Shown here piece after piece: positions 1 through 12,600 of a DNA stretch of 48,718 bases. Made by a program: the position numbers and the translations under genes. This stretch comes from Hondaea fermentalgiana (lineage: Eukaryota > Sar > Bigyra > Thraustochytrida > Thraustochytriidae), in the NCBI GenBank assembly GCA_014084085.1, contig NPFB01000173.1, positions 10,018 to 58,735 on the forward strand, written 5' to 3'. The first letter of the stretch is position 1, and each line of letters opens with the position of its first letter. The notes under the pieces are model-generated. The model was not told the origin of the DNA. It saw nothing but the letters and a program-made list of their open reading frames with translations, and did not search any database.

Positions 1-119
1 GCTTTCTTTGCTTTCTTTGCTTTCTTTGCTTTCTTTGCTTTCTTTGCTTTCTTGCTTTCTTTGCTTTCTTGCTTTCTTGCTTTCTTTGCTTTGCTTTGCT
101 CTGCGACGCGACGCGACGC
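1..119. repeat. CTTTCTTTG simple repeat with short GACGC run
   Basis: The window opens in a pyrimidine-rich repeat with a 9-bp unit (ctttctttg), slightly irregular and drifting to ctttg near position 90, followed by about three gacgc units. It gives long open frames rich in Leu and Ser in all three forward frames, but these begin with TTG, not ATG, and are an effect of the repeat. The left end of the repeat lies outside the window. Confidence 0.9.
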
Positions 120-691
120 GGCCTGTCGGCGAAACCCCGGGGGCCTACGCTGCGTCTCTGGATCCCCCGACGCCCGCGGCTGCGCCCGAGGCGCGGGGGA
201 GCGCGAGCGGCGGCGGCGGGGAAACTCGCGCGGTGCCCCCTGGGAAAAAGCTGGCGGCCGCCAGTTCCGCCGCGGCGGACCCGAGCGTACGCAAGAATGG
301 GAACGGCGAAGACAAAGCGGGTTTGCAGGCCGTGGAGAAGCAGCTGCACTGGCTGCAGATGTGCGTCGAGCGCGAGCTGCAGACGCGCAGCGGCAGGGCG
401 TCGTCGCGGGTTCTGCAAGGGAGGACGATTCTCTTTGGGGAAGGTATACCTGCCACGCGTCGCGATCTCGTCGCGACCTTTCGGAGCTGGCGAGGGGATT
501 GGGAAGTACGGCAGGTGTAGTACGAGATGCACGATGAAGACCTCGGGGGAATGGTGAGGCGCGCTTGCAGAGGGCAGCATGCGCGATGCAAGATAATGGA
601 GCAAGCTGTCTCGCGGAGAGGGCCCAGGGAGGTGGAAAAAGGATGATGATGGTCATCGCGCAGATTATAAGATATCGTGGAATTTGGGAGA
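120..691. other. 3' flank of the giant ASH gene; possible fragment of a plus-strand exon
   Basis: This GC-rich stretch lies downstream of the giant minus-strand gene. On the plus strand, positions about 290-420 can be read as an amphipathic, helix-like segment (around LQAVEKQLHWLQMCVEREL), followed by a possible donor (gaag|gtatac near 441). There is no in-frame ATG before it inside the window, so any gene here would begin further left. I see nothing else definite. Confidence 0.25.
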
Positions 692-3600
692 CTACTTGCG
701 TCGCGCATGATTCGCGTGGATCCCGCCGTTCTCGTCGTGAGGACCAGATCCGCCTCGGCTGCCGCTGTTGTCGTGGTCAAGGTCGCCGTCGTCATCGTCG
801 TCGCCGCCCCCCGCGAAAAGAGCCTTCCAGCGCGCGTTGGAAAAGGTGTAAGAGGTTGACAAGGCCTGCGCGGCGGACTCGCGCGAGGAACGCTCGAGCT
901 TGAGCGGCGCTCGATTCTCATGCCACTTTGGACGTGTAGCATGCTGCGGAACCTCGGAAACAAGCGGCGCAGGCCGAGCGAGCGCATTCTGGAACTGAAC
1001 GGAGGCAGCATCGAGCGATGGTTCAACGGGGCGCAGCAGGTGCGCGAAGGAAGCTTGCGGGAGTTGGACCACGGGGCGCAGGACGTGTCGCAAATGCTCG
1101 TCTTCCACGTCATCGGAGCGGAAAGCAAGCTTGGGGAGACGCTCCTCCGCGAGGATCCGCTGCATTTCCTCAGAGAGATCGATCTTGTCGCCAAAGGCTG
1201 CCACACGCAGACTCCACGAGTACGGATTCGATGCCGTCACGCCAAAATCCTGGGCGTCTGCCACAACGGGTAAAATGTCAATCCAAAAGGATTGCTCCTG
1301 GTCCAGTTGCAGCGTGAGCAGCACGTTGACGTCTACGCTCTGCCCGGGAAGCAGCGCCAGCTCGGAAGGGACGAATTTGACGACAGCAACGCCGTCGACA
1401 TCACGCGCAACAAGACGCACGTCCATGGCAACGTCTCCCTTGTTGGCGAGTTCCAAGTACGCGGCTTGGCGAATGTGCGTGGAGATCCGACCAAAATTTA
1501 GTTCCTTCGGGAATGCAAGACTCACGCGGCCGCCGACGCCAGCGACGCGGACAGTCTCTTCTACAAGCTGACGTCGCCGGAACGCGCCCGAGCCCATCTT
1601 CATGGATGAGTCCTTTTCTTTGATATCGCTCTCTGCTTCAAATGCACGAACCACAAGCGCCCCATCGTAGGATGCTTCCTTTGTTGGCAAAAACTCCAAT
1701 TGTACCATTTGCGAGGAGCGCGCCTTGAGCGTGAAGTGTCGCGGACGGGCGTCTAACCATGCTTCGCCGATGCCAGCGCAATCGACCTCGACAAGCAAGG
1801 GAAGCGCACTCGTATTACGGACAGCAAGCGTTTCATCGCCGCGAAGCATCGCGCCAACAAAACCGAAATCAACGCAATTTGTGGGCTTGAGCTTGAGGCC
1901 CGCTCGACTGCCAATGCCCGAAATACCCACGGAAAATACCATCTTGTCTACCTGGATGTCAATTGAAGAATCATACGCAGCATCCTCGCTCGGTAGGAAA
2001 TGAACGGCGATTTCCATGGGCTCTTCCTGTGCAGGAATCTTGACGGGATTCACTAAGCCACCACCGAGAGAGAAGGCCGCGTCGCCAAAGGTGATATTCG
2101 CCTCGACGGGATCACCCGTCACGTTTGCAAGACGTAAGATACCTTTTCCAGCTCGACCGACGAATACAGGCTCCACGAATTTTACGGGAGCGAGATGCAC
2201 CGCGCTAAAGACGTGGTCCATTGTTCGCACGTCAATGGGAATGATCATCTCGGGAAGCGCTCCGTGCAGAAATTGAATGCGCACCAGGGCCGGATTGTGA
2301 GTCGCGTCAAAGGGAATACTGAAATTGCAACGCAATTTGATGGCCATCGGCTCCTCGGCCTCCAGGACGCCCTCTTTACGAGAAAGTGAAAAGAAGGCAT
2401 TGTAGTTTTCGGTCGAGTTTGCGTGCTTTTGAACTTCAATTTGTGCTTTGAAGGGAATACGCAGAGGACTATCGCTTGAAATCACAAAAGATTTGGCCAC
2501 AGCTTGCCGCGTGAGCACGGAACCAAAGCGGATTACGGCGCCAACGTGCGAGCGATCTTTCTCAGAGAGTCCTGCGAGGACACTCTCTCCGGGTCGGCCG
2601 ATCTCGCCTAAATCGCGGATAAGAATGCGGTCCTTTTCACCGTCGGATGGAACGGGTTCCGAGAGCTCGACTGCAATGCGAGGAAACTTGAAAGAGAACA
2701 TAACGTCGATCTGGTATGGCGGGAGACTCCCAGGTCGCAATAAAAACAGCGAAACGGTAGAGTTTGCAGGCGGCGCAGGTTGGGCGTTGATAAGCGTGCG
2801 GAGAGCCTCAATGCTCTCACGCTTCGGAACTAGCTTATTGTCGAGCCATGAAGACGGAACAGAAAGCTCAAGCTCCACCTCGTCAACGTTTTCCTCCGTT
2901 GACTCCGATCCAGAAACATCAACCTCTGCGCTTGAAAGTCGAACGTGTCCCAATTCGTGCTGTAGGGGTTCCGGTTTTGCTTTGCCTGTCGTACCTTCAC
3001 CCACGGTGAGAATACCGCCACAGCCAAATGGCGGAGGCCATGCCCTCTCGTAGCGAACTTTGTCAAAGAGAAGTTTGACAGGCACGTTTTCGTCGCCCCG
3101 GCGACGAAGAGGAACTTTTATCGTGTGAGATTGGCCGAGCATCCATGTCCCAAAGTGAATTCGATTTGTGAGCAGATCCATGTGCAAATCAAAGGAATGC
3201 CCAGCTCCAGTCAGCGAGACCTCGCTTGCGCCCCCGCCCCGACCTCGCTCTGCGTTCGTTTCAATGACGAGCTTTGCAGCGACTTCGCCTCTGAAACGAG
3301 GCGAAAACGTGATCATCATGCGCAGCTCGGCTCCAGGCTCGAGGACGCCAAACCCCGTAAAAATCGGTTGGTCGATTCCCTCACCAGTACCGTCACCTGT
3401 GTGACTCAATAGATCGCCGAGGCTCTTGGCGTACGTTAGATGTTCAGGTGAACGTCCGACAGCCATATCAAGCTGCGCTGGAAGTGATCGATCGCGATGG
3501 GTACTGTTGGGGCGCTCCCAACCTATGAAAAGCACTTGCTCGTGGTCTTCCTTCGATTCGTACTCGATACGAGGCTGCACATGCAGCATTCCGGTACCAA

Positions 3601-6600
3601 CATTGCGAAAAACGATCGGAACAGACACGGCCGAGTTGAGCTGGCATGCGCCAAAATCGACCCGGTTCTGTCCGTCGAGATTGGTCTGGAGCGCGGGAAA
3701 GCCTGCAGCGCCATAGCCGCGAATACAGACGTCGCGTGCCCCAGTCGTTTCGTTGAGGACCTCGATTTCAACTTCGTGCCAGTCATCCACGTCAATTGCG
3801 TTATCTCTTTTTCCGCCACTGCTTTCGCCTTCTCGGGGTGTCGTAAAGGTGATGTGGAGCTCCACCTGGGTCCCAGGTCCGAGCGTTCCGATTTCTGGTG
3901 AAACAGACCAAGCCGCGTCTTGTCGCGAAAAACGTACGGAGAAGTCGATTTCCATGTCCGTCCCGTTTGCAAGCAACCGAATATCCGTGCACGTTTGACC
4001 ACAGGCCAGTCTGCCCATCGCAACGTTACTTGTGCGAAAGAGACGCAGTCGATTGTTCACAGCGTCAATGCTGAATGGTATGACCAAACCAAAGGGACCC
4101 ACAATATTTTGACGGCGCGTTCCCGCGGTCTCCTTGGCCCTCACGCGACTCGAAGTTGCAAGAAGATCTTCGGCATCACCAAGACCTTCGTGTAATGGAC
4201 GGATGAGCAGGGCTCCGGACAACTGGCCGACATGCGTTGGAAAGAACCCAACTAAAAGCCTGACTGTCGATTCTCCGTGAAGTAAAAATTGTAAATGATG
4301 AATACCGGCTTCGTGCGCCTTTTGGTGCATCATTTCCGTCTCGTGCATGGGTCGTGTGCGAGTGTGCGCATCATCTGCATGGACAAGGACTTCCTCGACG
4401 GTAAACGTCATCTGCTGACCGACCTCAGGCGGGTCTACCGTAACCTCAACTTGAGAGTGAAGTTTGCCCGTGTTGCGAAGCGTAAGCGTATCGAGCGTAG
4501 TGAATCCGACCCCGACAGAATCAATCTGCATCGCTTGCTCGGCCGAAATTCGAAATTCACCACCAGAACCTTCAACAAGAATATGCTGCTCGCACCCAGA
4601 AACCCCGGCAATTCCAATTTCGAGCTCGCCGTGATGCGTACGCTCCACAATTGGCGCAAAGCCAACATGAAGGACTGTGACATCTCCGGGCGTCAGATGA
4701 AACTTGCGCGTAAAGGTACTCTTGGAGTCAGTCGACGATAACCTCGAAAGGTCTTCCATGTCCCGGTCTGCGACGGGCTCGTTTTCAAAGATTTTCGAGT
4801 TTTGGTCGCCAAGACTTCGAGCTGCAGAGTTCAATTTGAGTGCTTGCTGAGTCATGAGTCGACTGACTTGAAGTGCGCCTCCAGAGAGCGTCTGCTGCAG
4901 CTCTGCTTGAGCAAATCGACGTTCAATTTGCATTTCCATGTCGCGCTGACGACGCTCATCCTCGCGAGCGCAGATTGCAAAGACGGAACCATCGAGATCG
5001 GCGCGCACAACAACGTCCAAGCCGAGCTGGCCCTCATTTTGAAGATGCACGGAGCGCCAAGCAGGATGACAGCCAGCGTGAATAGGCTGTGTTCCAAACT
5101 GAATGCCTCCTTCTGGGGTTTCACCCTCTACAGACCACTTCAAGCGACCTCTTGCGCCCTCACCGCAAAGCTCGATCTCATAAGGTGTCTGCCCGGCCCA
5201 TTCGACAAGAAGAAGTCCAGTACATGCGAGCAGATCTTCGTCCTCGGGCATGCATGCCCCTCGCGGGGAGAATCTGACAGGCACGAGCACGTCATCCTGC
5301 GGACTAATGATTCCCTCGAAGCACTCGAGCGAGAAGTGCTCTGCTCCCTTGACGACCTTGGCCGACCAGCTGACCGGACAGTTGCCTGCGGACTGAAGTT
5401 GAAATGTCTGGACTATGGGCTTGCCATCAATCTGGCATCGGCCGTACTTGAGCTCGCCGACAAGGCACACGAGACGAGGGACACCAGAAGTTGCGCAAAA
5501 AACAACTTGCTCCAGGCGCTCGCCCCCCGAGCTTGCAGCGCTTCCCGTGGGTCTGAATCGCACATCGGTCACAAGTCGATGAAAACCTTCTGTCTGAGCG
5601 AGAAAGACAACGTCAATGCTGATTCGCTCTCCTGGAGCAAGCTGGCCTGCGCGCGGCTGTATTTCGAAAACAGGCTCTTGCGAGTCGTCGCCATTGCTCA
5701 TGTCCCGCGGCTCCGGCTGAATTAAAAACTCAATATTCACCGTGCCGTTGTTGACGAGTTCGCACGCCGCGCGTCGAAGAAATTCGCAATTGACCATGCA
5801 TACTCCAAAGTAGCTGTATAACGCCCCGTCCTGCGCTGATATTTCCCGGGGACGTGAGCCCTCCAGTAGGGTAGGGACCTCGACATTGGCGTCAAGCTTT
5901 CCGATTCTTGCCCTCAAGCGGCCTTTCCATTCTACGTCGACAAGCTGCTGAGCTGTGATGACCCACGACCCAATCACGTTGACCGCCTCCGACTGAACGT
6001 CTGGTAAAGATGGATCGCCGAAAGCTTCCAAGACGGTCGTAACGCTCTCCCCGGGCTCAAGATGTGCCTCCACTGGTCCCAGAGCGAAGCAGGCGCCACG
6101 AACAAAGTCAACCTGGTCTGGATCCGGCAGTGCTTCTTCGCGATCAGCCGAGATTTCGTGCCGAAGCTCGGTTATTCGTCCACGTATCGCGGACTGGACC
6201 ACCTTCGTGGGCGTTTCCCCTTCTTGCGAGCTTCCCCACATGGATACGATCCGGCTCGCTTTTGCCTTGCGACTCCCCTCCAGCGTATGATTGTGAATGA
6301 AGAGCTGGGCGCGAACGTCGACGGCGATGCGGCCGACATTTTCGACTTTGAAGCCCTTTTGCATTCTTTTCTCCAGCAAAATCACGCCAAAATCCATGTC
6401 CAGGTCCTCCGGGACAATAAGCTGTGGAGCAACCACTGTACCGCAAATACGCAACGTCAAATTGCCACCGTCAGACTCAATTGGAATGACAAGCTCCAGG
6501 AGATCGCAGGTTCTCGGCTCAAACTGAATCGTTAGTACAGTGTCCTGGCCAGCACCGATTTCGCCACTGGAAGCGCTCAGCTCCACATTCAGGCAATCCC

Positions 6601-9600
6601 CTGATGTAGCGTTGATCATATCATGAAGAGCAGTCCATTCGCAAGGTGCTGTGCCGAGGTTTCGCAAGCGAAAGGATGCTTGCGAAGCGCAGTTGAGTGT
6701 CACGAGCCCAAGGTCGCACTCGACCGCGTCAGCTTCGAGGATCACTGTCCCGATTTCTGCGCTGACAGGAATCAGCCACGTCGTCCAGTTTCCGCCCGGC
6801 ACAAGCTGCCACCGGACCTCGAGGCTTGCTTCCACAGCGAAAGTATCCCGCAGAGAGTGACGTGCACTCGCCGGAAGCGTGCAGGTCACAATGGTTGGCT
6901 CTGTGCCCCCGGATGCTCCGAGGATAAAACTTTCTTGACCAAGAGTAAAGTACTCCGAGTTGCATGAGATATGAATCTGAGACTTGAACAAACCCGCGTT
7001 TCTCAGTATGAATTTGGCGGTCGCGCTCTTGCCAATCTTTATGGCAGGAAAGCGGACGACATCAGTCACGGCTTCCACTTTGGCTGCTGCGCCTCTTCCG
7101 CTAAGGCGGATATTTCTGCGTCCGAACATGTCTTCGAGTGCAAGGTTGGCGTGATAGTCTGTATTTGCGTGAATCGGTCGAAAGCGAATGGGCACCGTAA
7201 CCGAAGACCCAGGTTGCACGACAATCATCTTGTCCGGGATTTCAAAGCTTAGGTTGTTACAACGTGCACAGTTGAAAGTAAGCGTATGTGGGGAGGCGTT
7301 CGTAGCAACAATGTGCAAAAGGTTGCCCTCTGGTAAGACGTCGGGAGGAAAATGTTCGCGAGCAGGCGTTGGTTTGAAGGCGAGAACGTCGGGCTTGAGA
7401 TCGAGCCTTCGAACAGCATTTCCTTCGAAACGGAGAACCTGCGAGCAATCCTTGACGTTGGTGATTTCTGCGTCACCGAGGCCTAGATCCATGCGCATGT
7501 CGGACACCTGCCAAGGGCCAAAGTGCAGCTTGACGGGCACGCTGAGCGGGACGCAAAGCTTTCCCTCGAAATCGATGCGAAAGAGGTAGCTATCACCTGA
7601 TTTGAGCGGTGGTAGCTCTGGAAGTGTGGATGCTTTTGCACGTCCTGCCAGCGTGTCTTCAGGATCCACAGCATCGCTGCCTACGCTTTTGGCGATGGCT
7701 GCCGAGGGTCGAAAGACACGTAACGAGGGAATCTCCGGCACAATGGGAATAAGTGTATTTCCATTCTTACAGAAGCGCTCGAGCTCCGCGTCCGCATGCG
7801 CGTTCATAAGTGCCGCGGCCTTGTCAGGATGAAGAAGATGTGACGATTGACCCAGCAAGTAGCCGGAAGAACCTTGCTGCGAGACGATTTGCGGCGAGGC
7901 TCTCTTCATGGACATCTGCCCGGGTCGACCTTCGTGGGAGCGCATGGACGACGCTGGAAGGATCTTTGAGCCTTGGAGTCTGGCTAACTTGTGATTGAGC
8001 GAGGGTTGCTGCAGAGGCTGAAGACGCTTTGATGATTGCAACTTTGAGGCCTGCGATGGCGGGAAGCCAGAGTCCAGACCGGCGCGGCCCGAAACTTTGT
8101 AGACTAGTGTCGAATTCTTGAATGAAGAACGACTGTGGACGCCCTTGCGAGACATGCTCATGCGGATCTTTTGAGAAGTGAGTGAGCTCATTCCAGCTTC
8201 GACAGACTTATTGCGAGTGATGCGCAGTGCATGTGCAAGTCGCCGCCGGAGGATTGCCCATGCATGTTTGCGCTCGATAATGTGCACTTTCTGGCCGGTT
8301 TCCGTGTACGAAGGCAAGATCCCGGCAAAGAGAATCTGAAACTTGCGCAGTTGCCACGCCAGATCGGGGCTGCCAATATAAAGTACCCGCGAAAGCTCCA
8401 GCGGCAAGCTGCCTTTGTTGGTTATCGTGACAAAGGCCGAACTTATGGTGTCAGTCTTGCGCGTACCATATGAGATGAGACCTGAGGGCCCTGCAGATGT
8501 GCTTGCTTTGAGCTCGCCAACAATGCCGCGCAATGGAAAAACCATCGGTTTTCCGTTGGCCATGCACGTGAGCTCTTGCAGATACGAACCGACCGTCGTG
8601 GCGTGGAAGGAGATCGTCACTTGCGCTGATTCTTCGGGCTCCAGCGTCACCAAAGCCGGCGAAACAGTAAAAGGGCTAGCCACATTAAAGGTGAGCTTTT
8701 GCACCGTGGTGCCCTTGTTGCGAGGCTCCCATATGCGCGTGGTCATGGAGTCAACTGGAACAGCGCCGAAATCGAAGAGCTCGTCTGCTTCTGGCAGACC
8801 ATGAATTGCCTCAACCAGTGCATTTCCAACGAGAGCGATCTCAGTGGCCCACACGTGCTTTTCAGCCCATTCTTGCGCATGCTCACGCTTTGCGTCACGG
8901 CCTTGGACGTGGCCATACGTTTCATCACTGAAAGCTTGAACGCACGCCATCTCGCGCAATTGACCTTCTGATTCTGGCTTGAATGTTAGCGGCAGGAAAC
9001 AGGCGGCAAAGGGCGCAAGGTGTCCTTCTTGATCTTGCCCTGCGACTTGCACAGGCGCGTATCCAAATCTGTCCTCCATGTCACCCAAGTCGAGCACATA
9101 GCGCACAGGTTTGGAACTCCAATTTCGAATTGTGACCCATCGACGCGAGGATGCCCCTGCGAGACAATTTCCAAAGTTGACAACGGGTGTACGTCCCTCT
9201 CGTGGCAAAATGTTGAAGCTGATCGGGCCCTCTTGGCACACTAGAATGCCCGAAACATGCGAGGGGAAGTTGTCGACGGTCAGATGGTGCTTGACACCTA
9301 CAAGTCCAAAGCGAAGAGGGTAGTCGCTCACAGAGTTTTCAGGCTTGATCAAAGCACGAGAGGGCCCAAGACTCTCCGCAACAAGACCCCGAGACGCGAA
9401 AACGCTGAGTTTAGAGTCATCTTCTGCAATCACAGAGGCCTCGACCACGACTTTGGAGGATGTGCCCTTGTAGTCTCCTAAATGTGTGCGTACGAATGGA
9501 AGATTCTCGGACGAACGGCCCACAACGTGCCATGTAAAAGGCTCCCCTTCCTCGGCGCAAAGCGACAGACGATTCTCCCCCGATAGATCTTGATCACAAA

Positions 9601-12600
9601 GCCTACAGAGCTCACTCGTGTGTTGCGACACACTCCCACTCGCGCGTGCGAAATCGAGACTGCCCCCCGCAGGTCCAACAAAGCTCGATGGGCTCGTCTC
9701 TTGTATCCATGCCTCAAGCGCTGCGATCCTGTTGAGGTCAAAGCCACCAGGAATTTGTGGGCCTGATGGTGCAGCAACTACTCCCACGAGCTCGAGAAGA
9801 CCACAAGGTCCTGCGGCGGCATATGTGATAGATACTGGGTGCAAGACCCGCACTCCCAGCACAGATCGGTAGATGCCGCGAAAGGAGCCTGGCGAGAAGG
9901 ACACTTCGATCCAAGCGCAGCCAAGCGCCGGAATCTTCGTCTTTGTCGAAGGGTCTGAGCTAATAGCAGCCGTGAAATGAGTTCCCAGAGGCAAAAGAAG
10001 AAAGTGCAGCTCGTACGGAGAGTGATTGACGACCGGAAGGCTGAGTGTGACCGGTTTTCCGCTGGGCGCAGAGATACCGAAAAACGTACGGGGCGCAAGC
10101 GGAAATTCAAGTGCTCGACCAACAAATCCAATGAGTCGTACCTGCAAAGGAGCTCGTAGGATCATGGAGGTGATCTCAATGACAAAATCAAAGGCCCCAG
10201 TCCAGTCACCAGGTCCTGAGAGCTCAAGGTCAACAATCGCTTGATTGCGCGCTGGGACCTCGAGCAAATTGGGCAACTTTATCCAGGGGCACCCTCGGAG
10301 AGTTAGGGAGACCAATGACGATTCGGACGACATATTTTCGATAATAAACTTGCGCTTGATCACTTGGAATGGATCCACGAGACCAAAGTCCACGTCGAGC
10401 TTGGCATGGGCATCAAAGTTGACCCACTCAGGCCCGCTATCCACGCTACTTTCATCGTCACTGTCTCCGTCGCTATTATCGTCATGCTCTTGCAAACGAT
10501 AACGCAAGGTCAGCTTGGGGTCCGCTGCCTGCAGTGACTTCCCGACCACACTATAGTTGACTGCTGTGCGTGCCAATTCCTCAAGAAAGGGCACGTTTTC
10601 TTGAGGACGGTCCTGTGGACGGTCGTATGGTACTCTTCGCTGCACACGAAAGCCTCCAAGTCCTCCCATGAGTTTGCGAACTTGCGCCCAGGGCTTCTTC
10701 ACGAAGGCGTTCATGTTACGTCTTCCTGGCCCTGTCGTATTGGAGGCTTTCGTCGTTGCGCCTCCACCAGCAGTCCCAGAGGGTGATCGTTCGAGTGCAT
10801 CGACAAGTGTGCTGAGCGTGGGCGGTGCTTCGAGATCCATGGCGCGCAAGGTGCTCCTTCGTTTCCTTGTTAGGGTCACAGGCGCTTTGGTCTTGTCGGT
10901 TGGGTCGGCGGCGTATATGGCCTGTTCCTGCCGTGTCAGCCCTCGCACGACTATGGGGGCCCCACAGTGTCCAATCAAAGGCAGGTACTGTGTCTCCCCA
11001 GTGTTGCTCGTCACACAGAGTGATGCCTCGTGAAGGCCCGTGAAGTGCCCTGGGACGAAGTGTATGGGAACAAATGCCTCCTGAAACTTAAAAATGCTGA
11101 GACTGTCGACGTCAGCTGCAAACGCAAGGTTCTCGTCGGTCTCATACGTGTCATCCTCAACATCGTCAGTATTGGCAATGATTTTTATGGCCACGTCGAG
11201 TTGTTTTGGTGTCACATTTGACACAGCGACGATAAAGGTTGTCTGTTGCCCAGGGCCGATCCAAAGAGGCCTGCGCAACATGCTCTTTATCTCGAAGGCT
11301 GGGCCACAGAACCCACGGAGCTCCGCTGTGCCGAGGACTTGACCGGAGAACTCTTGCACGCGTATCTCTCCTTGAACACTTGATGACTTTTCTGTGTGTC
11401 GCTGCGGACGAAAGATAATGTCGAGAGAAATTGACGTAACTGCAGGTGAGAACCGAAGCACAGCTGGGACAACTTCAAAGACCTCGGGCGGATCGAGCAT
11501 TACGAAAACATCGAGATCCCGTTTGGGTGCGAATTTCGTTTGCACCTTGACCTTGCACGTCTCTTCGGTTGTTGTGTGAGTAAACTCAATGACTGCGCGG
11601 TCAAACAGGAGCGGCACTGTCTTACGTCCATTAGCAGGGTCATCGGAAGGATCTGCAGAATACAAGGCTGCCATCAGAGATGTAGAGGATGTGCCCCGCT
11701 CCGAGGATTCGCTACTAAGCTGACTGAAACTCTCTGTGTCTCCGCCAACAAAGGTACCCAGAATCAAGTCATCGTCGTCGTCTTCTTCATCTTCGTCTTC
11801 CTCGCCCTCCTCGCTCTCATCTTCGTTGTTGGGCCCATCTGCGACTTTTGTATCTTTCTTCTCGTCGGACACCAGCCCAAGCCCTTCCTGGGCAGTTCCA
11901 CCCTTGGTTTCTGCACGATGGGTGGAGATTCCCTCGCTGTGCGCTTTGGTCTCTTCGTCTTGCTCATCATCATCGGCGACAGAAGCGCGCGCAAGGCTCG
12001 CTTTCGAGCCTCTTTGCATGAATGCTGCAGCAACTTGGAGTTTTCTGATCAGCTTTGAAGTCCTCTTTTGAAACTTGCGTTGGCTCGCGCGTAATGCTTG
12101 TCTTGCCATAATTTTTCTTGTTGCAACGCTAGAAAAGAAAGGATGTAATATCACTGACGCCACGGTGTAGAAAGGGACGCCTGTCGAGGTATAACCAGCA
12201 GGCAGGGGTAGCATGCCGCCTTCCAGTCTGTAGAATGGATGACCAGAGTTGCTGTACACAAGTGGGCGCTCAAATTGCGTGACACGATCGTCACCGGCGA
12301 AAGCAAAAATTCCATCGCTTGTGCATGCAACCGGGCGTTTGCGCAGAGGCAGCGCGGCTCCATAGAGTGGAAGCCCCGAGTCTTTCTTGTAAACGATCGG
12401 TATTGGCGGAAAGTTACACGGTGGCGCAAAAAGAACCTTGCCGTCACCACAGAGTGCGGCCGGGACAGGATTGGAGCGAGCTATTTCCGCTCCAGATTCA
12501 TCTCGATCGGAACCCCACATCTCGAGATCTTGATCGTCTTCTAAGGCCTCTGCGATCATCACCGTCGCCGCGAAGATGTCTCCGTTGCTTGTCCGAAAAC

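Noticed and set aside
8..557. Three overlapping forward frames over the opening repeat (160-170 aa each)
   Set aside because: They begin with TTG inside the simple repeat and share low-complexity Leu/Ser starts in all frames; composition, not genes.
145..1206. 353-aa minus-strand frame overlapping the end of the giant gene
   Set aside because: It overlaps the 3' end of the giant gene on the same strand in another frame and has an Arg/Ser/Thr-rich composition typical of a shadow frame.
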